Below, in pieces: positions 44,224-54,136 of a stretch of 64,000 bases of DNA. The notes under the pieces are model-generated. The model was not told where the DNA came from. It searched no databases and saw only the letters and a program-made list of their open reading frames with translations. The DNA is taken from assembly GCF_900100195.1 (NCBI RefSeq), contig NZ_FNES01000001.1:232564-296563 (forward strand). Reading direction: 5' to 3'. Origin of the DNA: Billgrantia gudaonensis. GTDB lineage: Bacteria > Pseudomonadota > Gammaproteobacteria > Pseudomonadales > Halomonadaceae. Numbering within the stretch: position 1 is the first letter of the stretch; each line of letters begins with the position of its first letter. Made by a program: the position numbers and the translations under genes.

Positions 44224-44595
44224 ATGGCATTCACGCTGCACCTCTACGCATCCTTCGTGGCCCTAGGGCTCGGCGGGCTGATCCTGTCGATGCGCAAGGG
44301 AACGAAACCGCACCGGCTGCTGGGGAGCACTTGGGTGGCGGCCATGGCGCTCTCGGCGCTGAGTTCGTTCTGGCTGGGCGGCGGCGTGCTGCCCCTGGTA
44401 GCTCACCTGGGGCCCATCCACCTGTTGTCGCTGTGGGTGCTGGTGGCGCTGACGGCAGCCGTCGTCGCCATCGTGAAGGGCAAGGTACGCCAGCATCGCG
44501 AGTGGATGCTGGGTGCCTACCTGGGTCTGGTCGCCGCGTTTGCCGGCACCCTCATGCCGGGTCGCTGGGTCGCTTCCCAATTGGGCCTGTGGTGA
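44224..44595 (+). CDS. DUF2306-type small membrane protein
   Basis: A 123-residue four-helix membrane protein: LHLYASFVALGLGGLILSM, STWVAAMALSALSSFWLGG, IHLLSLWVLVALTAAVVAIV and WMLGAYLGLVAAFAGTLM. Conserved-looking HRLLGSTW and HREWM motifs place potentially haem- or metal-binding histidines at helix ends, as in the DUF2306 family. Function unknown. Divergent from padR and probably its target. The ATG at 44224 has GGAGGCC upstream. Confidence 0.8.
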   Translation: MAFTLHLYASFVALGLGGLILSMRKGTKPHRLLGSTWVAAMALSALSSFWLGGGVLPLVAHLGPIHLLSLWVLVALTAAVVAIVKGKVRQHREWMLGAYLGLVAAFAGTLMPGRWVASQLGLW

Positions 44596-44629
44596 GCGCG
44601 GTCAACCGGCCAGAGGCCTCGGAGCTGGC

Positions 44630-45181
44630 TCATTCCCGCCACTTGATATTGCAGCCCATGGAGGGTTTCTGGTCGTTGTTCGGTGCCTCGCCGGCGAGCA
44701 CGGCGTCGGCGGCGGCGCGCAGGTCGGCTCCGGTCACCGGCGTCGGCTTGCTGGGGCGGCTGTCGTCGAACTGGCCGCGGTAGGCGAGGCGGTGATCGGC
44801 GTCGAACAGGAAGAAGTCCGGCGTGCAGGCCGCCTCGAAGGCACGGGCCACATCCTGGTTTTCGTCCACCAGATAGGGAAACGTGTAGCCGCGCCGCTCG
44901 ATCTCCTCGCGCATCCTCTCGGGGCTGTCGTCGGGGTGGCTGGCGTAGTCGTTGCTGTTGATGCCGACCACGCCGAGCCCCTTGGCCTGGTACTCGCGAG
45001 CGAACTCGGCCAGGGCGTCGGCAACGTGCTTGACGAAGGGGCAGTGGTTGCACATGAACACCACCAGCAGCGGCTGGCCGGAGAAGTCGTCGCTGCCGAC
45101 CTCGCGGCCCTCGGGATCTCGCAGGCGGAAAGTGGGCAGGGAGCTACCCAGCTCGATCATGGTGGAAGGCGTCAGGCTCAT
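44630..45181 (-). CDS. Thioredoxin-like peroxiredoxin-family protein
   Basis: A 183-residue thioredoxin-fold protein of the AhpC/TSA-redoxin group. The active site is CNHC (Cys44, Cys47) in VVFMCNHCPFVKHV, a vicinal pair more like thiol-disulfide redoxins than peroxiredoxins. INSNDYASHPDDSPERM and TPDFFLFD are typical of the cytoplasmic 'thioredoxin family protein' found widely in bacteria; the precise substrate is unknown. A strong GAGGAGGTG precedes the ATG. Single gene, convergent with DUF2306. Confidence 0.85.
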   Translation of the reverse strand: MSLTPSTMIELGSSLPTFRLRDPEGREVGSDDFSGQPLLVVFMCNHCPFVKHVADALAEFAREYQAKGLGVVGINSNDYASHPDDSPERMREEIERRGYTFPYLVDENQDVARAFEAACTPDFFLFDADHRLAYRGQFDDSRPSKPTPVTGADLRAAADAVLAGEAPNNDQKPSMGCNIKWRE

Positions 45182-45252
45182 GGGTCACCTCCTCATTGGG
45201 TGCGGCTCTGCATTCAGCGTAACAGACGCTGCCAGGGCCAGTGCGGCGATGC

Positions 45253-46644
45253 TCAGGCGCTGGCCGCCGGGGCTTCCGTGAGCGGTGGCAGTGCCAGGAT
45301 CCGGCTTCGCAGTTCGGCCATGCGGTCGCTCAGCGCCCGGTCCCAGGCGGTCAGGGCATCGTCGGTCTGCGGTGAGAGGGAAGCGGTTGCCGGGGCTTCG
45401 CGAAACTCCGCCAGCAGGCCGCGCTGGCTGGCGATGTCCTGGAAATCGCCGAGCAGCGTCTGGCGTGTGGGTAGACGGTCGAGCAGGTCGCGGTGCCGAT
45501 CGGGAGCCAGTTCGGCCAGGTAGCGAACTCGCTTGACGGTCTTGCGCAGCGTGTGGATCGCCTCATCGGGAGCGGTGTCATCCAGCGCCCGCCACTGAGC
45601 GTCGTGTCGTGCCATGCGCTCGGTGAGCACTTGCTCGATGGCGTCGGGCTCGAGAGTGTCGAGCAGGTTGCGCATCGGCTTGGCGTCGAGCGCGTCGCGC
45701 CAGCGGCGCAGTTGCTTCCGGTAACGACGGCTGGCCATGCGCTGGCAGAGCGCGCGATGCTCTGCCTCGGCCTGCTCGCGCAGCCAGGCGGCCACGGCCG
45801 GCTCGATGGCGCCTCGCTCGCCTTCGGGCTTGCCTTCCAGGCCCATGAGGAAGACGTCCAGGTCGCGCAGTCGGCTGGTGGCGCGGGCGCTGCGCTTCAC
45901 GCCCTCGAGAGCTTTCTTGACCTTGGGCTTGGGCGTGATGGACAGCAACGACTCGGCGATGGCCCGGCTACGCCGCAGGTTGACTCGGTACTGGTGGAGA
46001 AACTCGGGATCCCAGCCGGCTTTCACGCCCGGCTCCAGCGCTCGTATCCGCTGGTAGTGGTGGACGAGCCGGCCATGGACTCGCTCGGCCAGTGAGAGTC
46101 CTTTCAGGGCCGGCGCATCGGGAGCGCTGCCCTTGAACAGCGCATGGCTGACCTCGGTCGGCGCGAGGCTGGCCACGAGGGTGCCACAGTGCTTGCCGAG
46201 CTGCTCCCAGCGGTCGACGGGCAGAGCCAGGTGCAGCGCGCCGGCGGTGGGTAGCCGCTCGGGGGACGCTTGGGCGAGCCACTGGGCCAGCGCCAGAAGG
46301 GCGGGATTGTGGCCGATGAGGGTGAGGGCGGCGTCTTCCGGGGCGCTCTCCTGCAACCAGCGGCGCAGCTGGCGAGCATCGAAAGTGTAGAGGTCGTCGG
46401 AATGATGGGCCCGCTTGGTCAGGTCCTGCGTCGGCAGTGCCACGGCGAGGCCCAGCAACGTCTGCCGGGCGCGGGTGGCGCTGCTCACGTAGAGCGCACC
46501 GTCGAAGGCGCCGATTCGCTCGAGGGGGTGGGCCATGGCGGCGAGCTGACGGTGGCCGCGCCGGCGCAGCGGGCGTTCGCGATCCGCCTGGTCGCGGTCG
46601 GCTTGGCGCGCCTTGGCATGGCGGATCAGGTACAGGTGCTTCAT
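45253..46644 (-). CDS. SixA-type histidine phosphatase fused to a CHAD domain
   Basis: A 463-residue fusion. Residues 1-~165 are a histidine phosphatase: LIRHAKA contains the phospho-acceptor His9 (RHG-like motif), with SSATRARQT and LIGHNPALL, as in SixA phosphohistidine phosphatases. Residues ~185-450 form a CHAD domain of antiparallel helices with conserved basic/histidine positions (VHHYQRIRAL, FLHQYRVNLRRSRAIAESL, SRLRDLDVFL, IHTLRKTVKRVRYLAEL). CHAD domains bind polyphosphate. The fusion suggests a phosphatase brought to polyphosphate, or polyphosphate sensing of a phosphohistidine signal. No CYTH triphosphatase domain is present. Start at 46644 with GGAGGGTACGCC. Confidence 0.88.
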   Translation of the reverse strand: MKHLYLIRHAKARQADRDQADRERPLRRRGHRQLAAMAHPLERIGAFDGALYVSSATRARQTLLGLAVALPTQDLTKRAHHSDDLYTFDARQLRRWLQESAPEDAALTLIGHNPALLALAQWLAQASPERLPTAGALHLALPVDRWEQLGKHCGTLVASLAPTEVSHALFKGSAPDAPALKGLSLAERVHGRLVHHYQRIRALEPGVKAGWDPEFLHQYRVNLRRSRAIAESLLSITPKPKVKKALEGVKRSARATSRLRDLDVFLMGLEGKPEGERGAIEPAVAAWLREQAEAEHRALCQRMASRRYRKQLRRWRDALDAKPMRNLLDTLEPDAIEQVLTERMARHDAQWRALDDTAPDEAIHTLRKTVKRVRYLAELAPDRHRDLLDRLPTRQTLLGDFQDIASQRGLLAEFREAPATASLSPQTDDALTAWDRALSDRMAELRSRILALPPLTEAPAASA

Positions 46645-46730
46645 GGCGTACCCTCCGAAGCTTGCATCCCTTCTTCAGACTATCGCGGAAAAGGCGTTGC
46701 GTCGCCACACCCTGCGCGGCCCTCGCTGCC

Positions 46731-47210
46731 TCACCGCTGCGGCGGCGCGTCATCGCTGCGTTCGGCATGGGCGGCGAGGCGCTCGAGAGCCTGTTTGAGG
46801 CGCGGGTCGTCGGTGTTTTCGGCGCAGGCGGTCAGTTCGTCGCTGGCCGGACCGGAGAGCTGCCGAGCCTGGCGGGGCGGGGCCTTGACCGGGTGCACCG
46901 GCCGCACCTTGAAGGTGAAGCCAGTCACCGCCGCGAAGGCCGGCAGTTGATGCAGCAGCTCGAGTAGGCGGGCTTGCTCGTAGCGTAGCCAGGTGAGCCA
47001 GACGGCGCGGTCGGTGATCAGGGTCAGCTTGCCGTCGCTGAATCCGCCCACGTGGAGATGCTCGCCCACCTCGTCGGGAAGGTGCGCACGCAGGTGGTGC
47101 TGGGCCTGGTCGATCAGCCGCGCCGTGCGCATCAGTGGCGCCAGTTCGCCTTGACCGCCCAGCAGTCGTGACATGGGCTGGGCGCGTGAACGCTTAACCT
47201 TTATACTCAT
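46731..47210 (-). CDS. dciA: DciA-like replicative helicase loader (DUF721)
   Basis: A 159-residue DUF721 protein. The KH-like domain spans ~15-110 with AQHHLRAHLPDEVGEHLHVGGFSDGKLTLITDRAVWLTWLRYEQARLLELL, followed by a disordered basic/proline tail. DciA is the ancestral loader of DnaB at the origin. The location beside secA is conserved in many gammaproteobacteria. It is divergent from the small ORF preceding secA, separated by ~150 bp. MSIKVKRSRAQPMSRLL at 47210 is the start. Confidence 0.87.
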   Translation of the reverse strand: MSIKVKRSRAQPMSRLLGGQGELAPLMRTARLIDQAQHHLRAHLPDEVGEHLHVGGFSDGKLTLITDRAVWLTWLRYEQARLLELLHQLPAFAAVTGFTFKVRPVHPVKAPPRQARQLSGPASDELTACAENTDDPRLKQALERLAAHAERSDDAPPQR

Positions 47211-47359
47211 GTGCTTGCTTTCCCGGGGCAGTCGGTGGTTCCGCGGGTCCGAACCCGCCGGGCGCCGGCTCGTGCCGACGACAAAGCGTTTCACGTCAGG
47301 TACCCGCCTGGCGCCCGGAACCTGCTTGAGCCTAGCACGCTGAGGAGTGCCTCGACATC

Positions 47360-47725
47360 ATGGCCACCGACGAACCGTCACACGCCAGTCTTGCCGACTG
47401 GCCGGCCGCGCGCCGGGCGACGCCGCCGCGGGCGTCGTCGCGCTGGTGGCTGGCGGGGCTGCTGGTGAGCTGTCTGCTGCCGGTAGGGCTGAGCCATGTC
47501 GAGTCGCCGCGTCTCACCGAGCGCATCGCCCAGATCTGCATATTGGCACCGGCGCTGATGCGCGTGCGCTGTCGCCGAGAGGCGCGTCGCCGGGCTCAGA
47601 TGCGCTGGCCGATTTTGCCGCAGCCCCGTTCCATCGTCCCTTCTGCTTTTCGCGTACTGCCCGTACTGCGCTGGGCGGCGGCCCTGGACGTGCTGACGCG
47701 CCGCGGCCCGCCACGAACTCGCTGA
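47360..47725 (+). CDS. SecM-like putative secretion-monitor leader peptide upstream of secA
   Basis: A 121-residue ORF in the position of secM, between dciA and secA. Residues 1-28 are a long polar, Arg-containing N-region. Residues 29-47 ([19 protein letters not shown]) form a signal-peptide-like hydrophobic core. A basic, low-complexity middle follows. The C-terminus is F97, W105 and then R114-R115-G116-P117-P118 with three residues left; E. coli SecM likewise ends with F, W, R-A-G-P and four residues. The F/W spacing differs from E. coli (F-W 8 rather than 5, W-P 12 rather than 11), so homology is not proven. GGAG lies upstream of the ATG. A terminator-like hairpin overlaps the stop codon. 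Confidence 0.6.
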   Translation: MATDEPSHASLADWPAARRATPPRASSRWWLAGLLVSCLLPVGLSHVESPRLTERIAQICILAPALMRVRCRREARRRAQMRWPILPQPRSIVPSAFRVLPVLRWAAALDVLTRRGPPRTR

Positions 47726-47739
47726 CATCAGCGTTTTTT
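47720..47739 (+). terminator. Attenuator-like hairpin overlapping the leader ORF stop
   Basis: CGCTG-ACAT-CAGCG is followed by TTTTTT (47734-47739). Its left arm contains the TGA stop of the preceding ORF. A ribosome arrested at codons 116-117 (ending at 47710) would reach over the left arm and prevent the hairpin. The short 5-bp stem makes it moderate in strength. Confidence 0.55.
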
Positions 47740-47750
47740 CGAGACCGCCG

Positions 47751-47774
47751 GCCGGGCGACCTCGTGTCGCCGGC
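47751..47774 (+). promoter_or_regulatory. Hairpin in the secA leader
   Basis: GCCGG-(G)-CGAC pairs with GTCG-CCGGC around a CTCGT loop (one bulged G). It lies ~38 bp before the secA ATG, which has only a weak Shine-Dalgarno (TGTGGACG). It may affect translation initiation or processing of the secA mRNA. Confidence 0.5.
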
Positions 47775-47811
47775 AGCCGGCAGCGTGCCTTTCGCAGACT
47801 GTGGACGATTC

Positions 47812-50547
<2,736 letters not shown>

Positions 50548-50596
50548 CGGGCTACGGGCCTCGGGTTGCGCCCCCTTTGCCAGGGGGTAGCATCCT

Positions 50597-50661
50597 GCTC
50601 GAAGCTCGAAGCTCGAAGCTCGAAGCTCGAAGCTCGAAGCTCGAAGCTCGAAGCTCGAAGC
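50597..50661. repeat. Nine tandem copies of a 7-bp unit (GCTCGAA)
   Basis: Nine exact copies of GCTCGAA (50597-50659) plus GC lie between secA and argJ, ending 22 bp before the argJ start. Seven-base periodicity recurs at 611-645 and 52948-53052 with other unit sequences. Copies are identical, which points to recent expansion or active maintenance. Confidence 0.95.
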
Positions 50662-50682
50662 GGATTCTGACAGGAGACGACC

Positions 50683-51912
50683 ATGGCAGTGGGTGAATCA
50701 CGCTTTCCAGTGATGCCGACGATAGAGGGCTTGCGTCTGGGCAGCGCCATGGCGGGCATCAAGAAGCCCGACCGGCGCGATCTGGTGGTGATCGAGGTAC
50801 CCGAGGGGGCGCGGGTGGCAGGAACCTTCACGCGCAATGCCTTCTGCGCGGCACCGGTCATCGTGGCCCGCGAGCACTTGGCGGCCTGCACGGCCCGCGC
50901 GGCAGCGCCGCGTTACCTGGTGATCAATACCGGCAACGCCAATGCCGGTACCGGCGAGGCCGGCCTGCGCGACGCGCATGCGACCTGTGCGGAGCTGGCC
51001 CGCCTGGCGGGCGTGGCAGAGGAGAGCGTGCTGCCGTTCTCGACCGGGGTGATCGGCGAGCCGCTGCCCATGGAACGCTTGCTGGGCGGCCTGCCGGCAG
51101 CCATCGCTGCGCTGGATGACGGTGCGGAAGCCTGGCGGCTGGCGGGCGAGGGGATTCTCACCACCGATACCCGCCCCAAAGGGGCGAGCGTGACCGTGGA
51201 ACTCGGTGAGCAGAGCGTGACCATCAACGGCATCGCCAAGGGCTCGGGAATGATCCAGCCCAACATGGCCACCATGCTCGCCTACGTGGCCACGGACGCC
51301 GACATCGAGCAGCCGCTGCTCGACTCGCTGTTGGGCGAGACCGTCGAACGCTCCTTCAACTGCATCACCGTGGATGGCGACACCTCGACCAATGACGCCT
51401 GTCTACTGATCGCCACCGGTCGCGGTGCCAGAGTGGTCGACGAGGAGCAGGTGGCGGTGTTTCGCAACGGTCTGCAGCGGGTGATGACCGAGCTGGCCCA
51501 GGCGATCGTTCGCGATGCCGAAGGGGCGACCAAGTTCGTCACCTTGCAGGTCAGCGAAGCGACGAGCCGTGAGGAGGCGCTGGCGGTGGCCTTCACCGTG
51601 GCTCATTCGCCGCTGGTCAAGACGGCATTCTACGCCTCGGACGCCAATTGGGGGCGAATTCTCGCTGCCGTGGGGCGGGCGCCAGTGGCGAAGTTCGACG
51701 TAGGCAGGGTGACCATCGATTTGGGCAACGTTCGGCTGGTGGAAAACGGTGGGCGTGCCCCCGGCTACACCGAGGAGGCCGGCAGCGAGGTGATGGCGTG
51801 CGAGGAGATCAGGGTCCGCATTGGCCTGGGAAGAGGCGGGGAGAGCGCCACGGTGTGGACCTCGGATCTCTCGCATGACTACGTGAGCATCAATGCCGAT
51901 TACCGCAGCTGA
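50683..51912 (+). CDS. argJ: Bifunctional ornithine acetyltransferase/N-acetylglutamate synthase
   Basis: A 409-residue ArgJ, which transfers acetyl from N-acetylornithine to glutamate in the cyclic arginine pathway. It self-cleaves before Thr197 in MIQPNMATMLAYVATD to give alpha and beta chains, and Thr197 is the nucleophile. Other family blocks are NTGNANAGTGEAGLRDA, SFNCITVDGDTSTNDA and DANWGRILAAVGRA. The start at 50683 is preceded by CAGGAGACGACC right after the heptad array. Length is normal (~405). Confidence 0.95.
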   Translation: MAVGESRFPVMPTIEGLRLGSAMAGIKKPDRRDLVVIEVPEGARVAGTFTRNAFCAAPVIVAREHLAACTARAAAPRYLVINTGNANAGTGEAGLRDAHATCAELARLAGVAEESVLPFSTGVIGEPLPMERLLGGLPAAIAALDDGAEAWRLAGEGILTTDTRPKGASVTVELGEQSVTINGIAKGSGMIQPNMATMLAYVATDADIEQPLLDSLLGETVERSFNCITVDGDTSTNDACLLIATGRGARVVDEEQVAVFRNGLQRVMTELAQAIVRDAEGATKFVTLQVSEATSREEALAVAFTVAHSPLVKTAFYASDANWGRILAAVGRAPVAKFDVGRVTIDLGNVRLVENGGRAPGYTEEAGSEVMACEEIRVRIGLGRGGESATVWTSDLSHDYVSINADYRS

Positions 51913-51978
51913 CGGCGGTTGCGAAGGATGAATCAGCCCCGCGCTCCGCGAGGCGCGGTCACAGCGGGATAGAGGTTA

Positions 51979-52935
51979 ATGAACGCAATGGTGAAGAGAA
52001 GGGTGCACGTGGCAGCGGCCGCCATCATCAGTGAGGATGGCCGCAAGGTCTTGATCGCGCGTCGGCCGTCCAACGTCGACCATGGCGGGCTGTGGGAATT
52101 TCCCGGCGGCAAGCTGGCGCCTTACGAGACGGGTCTCGAAGGCCTGAAGCGCGAGCTGCACGAGGAGCTGGGCGTGGAGATACAGCGCGCTCAGCCGCTG
52201 ATTCGCGTGCATCACGAATATGCCGAAAAGCACATCCTGCTCGATGTATGGCAGGTGCATGCCTTTGCCGGAGAGCCCTTCGGTCGCGAAGGACAGGCGG
52301 TACGCTGGGTGGCCATGGACGAGCTGGTGGGCTATCCCTTCCCGGCCGCCAACCTGCCGATCCTGAGGGCCGTCATGCTGCCCACCGAGTACCTGATCAC
52401 CGGCGAGGAGAGCGACGAGGCGCGCTTCGAGGCCTCTCTGACCCGGGCACTCACCGAGGATGGCGTGCGGCTGGTGCAGCTGCGCGCCAAGCTGCTGGAT
52501 GAAAGCGCCTACCTGGCTCGCGCCGAACGCGCGCTGACGCTGTGTCGGGAGCACGGGGCGCGGCTGCTGCTAAACGGCGACCCCGAGCGCCTGGAGCACA
52601 TCGATGCCGATGGCATTCACCTCACCAGCGAGCGGCTGATGAAGTTGGAGCGACGCCCCATCGCCGAGGACAAGTGGCTTTCCGCCTCCACCCACGACCG
52701 TCGCCAGCTGACCCAGGCGGGCCATATCGGCTGCGACTTCGTGACCCTCTCGCCGCTGCGCACCACGCCCTCGCACCCCGAGGTGGCGCCGCTGGGCTGG
52801 CATGACTTCCAGCAGCTCGTCGAACGTGCGGCGATGCCGGTGTTCGCCCTGGGCGGCATGACCCGCTTCGATGCCAACCATGCCCGCGCGGTGGGCGCTC
52901 AGGGCATCGCCTCGATCCGCGATTTCTGGAAGTGA
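51979..52935 (+). CDS. MutT-type Nudix hydrolase fused to a ThiE-like domain
   Basis: A 318-residue fusion. Residues ~5-130 are a MutT 8-oxo-dGTP diphosphatase with a complete Nudix box (GGKLAPYETGLEGLKRELHEELGVEI) and WEFPGGK. Residues ~150-318 resemble thiamine monophosphate synthase (VQLRAKLLDES, LLLNGD, DGIHLTSERL, GCDFVTLSPL, PVFALGGM). This fusion is known in pseudomonads. The second domain lacks several phosphate-binding features, so thiamine synthesis is doubtful. AGAGG precedes the ATG at 51979; 51988 is an alternative. It ends just before an inverted heptad-repeat terminator structure. Confidence 0.9.
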   Translation: MNAMVKRRVHVAAAAIISEDGRKVLIARRPSNVDHGGLWEFPGGKLAPYETGLEGLKRELHEELGVEIQRAQPLIRVHHEYAEKHILLDVWQVHAFAGEPFGREGQAVRWVAMDELVGYPFPAANLPILRAVMLPTEYLITGEESDEARFEASLTRALTEDGVRLVQLRAKLLDESAYLARAERALTLCREHGARLLLNGDPERLEHIDADGIHLTSERLMKLERRPIAEDKWLSASTHDRRQLTQAGHIGCDFVTLSPLRTTPSHPEVAPLGWHDFQQLVERAAMPVFALGGMTRFDANHARAVGAQGIASIRDFWK

Positions 52936-52947
52936 CCCCAGCCTAGA

Positions 52948-53052
52948 GCTGTAAGCTTTAAGCTGTAAGACACCCCCATCAGCTTATTTCGAGTGGGGGT
53001 GTTTGTTTTCCAGGTCCGGGTCAGTCTGGCTTACGGCTTACGGCTTACGGCT
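52948..53052. repeat. Inverted pair of heptad arrays flanking a terminator
   Basis: Left array 52948-52968 reads GCTGTAA-GCTTTAA-GCTGTAA. Right array 53028-53048 reads (GGCTTAC)x3 followed by GGCT. The right array reverse-complemented is GTAAGCC-repeated, so the two arms can pair imperfectly over ~22 bp and enclose the terminator at 52970-53009. It sits between convergent mutT/thiE-like and aguB genes. Confidence 0.8.
52970..53009 (+). terminator. Intrinsic terminator after the MutT/ThiE gene
   Basis: ACACCCCCA pairs with TGGGGGTGT around a 15-base loop and is followed by TTGTTTT. Being between convergent genes it may act in both directions, though the reverse side has no clean T-tract. Confidence 0.85.
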
Positions 53053-53067
53053 CCGCGCCTGGCGTGG

Positions 53068-53970
53068 TCAGTCCCGATAGCGTCGGGTCAGGTCGCCGTA
53101 GGCGTCGATGCGCCGGTCGCGCAGGTAGGGCCAGATACGCCGGATCTCCTCGCTGCGCGTCATGTCGAGGGTCACCAGCAGGCGCTTGGCCTCGCCGCCG
53201 GCGTGAGCCAGCAGCTCTCCCTGGGGGCCGGCGATGAAGCTGCCGCCCCAGAAGTTGATGCCCGGGCTTGCGCCGGAAGGATCCGCTTCGTGGCCGACGC
53301 GATTGGCGACCAGCACCGGCACGCCGTTGGCCACGGCGTGGCTGCGCTGGATCAGCGTCCATGCATCCTTCTGGCGGGTCTTCTCCGGCTTGTCGTCCGG
53401 CGGGTGCCAGCCGATGGCGGTGGGGTAGAGCAGCAGCTCTGCGCCGGCCAGCGCCATCAGCCGCGCCGCCTCGGGGTACCACTGGTCCCAGCATACCAGC
53501 ACGCCGAGCCGGCCCACCGAGGTGTCGATGGGCGTGAAGCCGTCGCCGCGGCCGTCGTCCACGTCGCCCGGCGTGAAGTAGAACTTCTCGTAGAAGCCCG
53601 GGTCGTCGGGGATGTGCATCTTGCGGTAGTGACCGACACGGCCGCGGTCGCGGTCGTAGACCACGGCGGTGTTGTGATAGAGCCCTGGGGCGCGGCGCTC
53701 GAACAGCGAGCCCACCAGCACGATGTCGAGTTCGGCGGCGAGCGCCGCCAGCCGGCGACCGGTGGGACCGTCCAACGGCTCGGCGAGGTCGAAGACCGCC
53801 GGGTCCTCGGTCTGGCAGAAGTAGTGGGTGGCATGCAGTTCCTGCAGCATCACCAACTGGGCGCCGGCCTCGGCCAGCTCGCGCACACCGGCCTCGCTCT
53901 CGGCAAGGCTCTTCTCCTTGTCGGGCCAGGCGGGCTGCTGGACCAGGCCGACCCTGAGATGACGGGACAT
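53068..53970 (-). CDS. aguB: N-carbamoylputrescine amidohydrolase
   Basis: A 300-residue nitrilase-superfamily enzyme that converts N-carbamoylputrescine to putrescine. The Glu-Lys-Cys triad is Glu44 (MLQELHATHYF), Lys117 (YRKMHIPDD) and Cys160 (VLVCWDQWYPEAARL). FYEKFYFTPGD and TAIGWHPPD are AguB-specific. It works after agmatine deiminase, encoded 166 bp upstream on the same strand, to make polyamine from arginine-derived agmatine. Length and start (MSRHLRVGLVQQ) are standard. Confidence 0.94.
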   Translation of the reverse strand: MSRHLRVGLVQQPAWPDKEKSLAESEAGVRELAEAGAQLVMLQELHATHYFCQTEDPAVFDLAEPLDGPTGRRLAALAAELDIVLVGSLFERRAPGLYHNTAVVYDRDRGRVGHYRKMHIPDDPGFYEKFYFTPGDVDDGRGDGFTPIDTSVGRLGVLVCWDQWYPEAARLMALAGAELLLYPTAIGWHPPDDKPEKTRQKDAWTLIQRSHAVANGVPVLVANRVGHEADPSGASPGINFWGGSFIAGPQGELLAHAGGEAKRLLVTLDMTRSEEIRRIWPYLRDRRIDAYGDLTRRYRD

Positions 53971-54136
53971 GATGAACTCTCCTCGTGTCTAATGGCCCTG
54001 GGCTTGACTCGAGCGAAGGCGGTCGTTCGGGGCGTGTCTGGCGACAAGCCCGGAGCGCCGGACCGTCGATGAGGTACTGTGAATGCCTCTTCGGCTCGTT
54101 CCCAGCGTCCTGGGTGCTGTGGTTCTGAGCGGCATT

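Noticed and set aside
47360-47725. Calling the small ORF upstream of secA a definite SecM
   Set aside because: The spacing of F, W and R-x-G-P differs from the E. coli arrest sequence, so it is reported only as SecM-like.
53971-54136. Possible shared repeat family between the aguB-aguA gap and the arsJ-arsR gap (28708-28989)
   Set aside because: Both contain GACAAGCC/GGCGCTCC-like words, but in different order and orientation; similarity is too short to call a repeat by eye.
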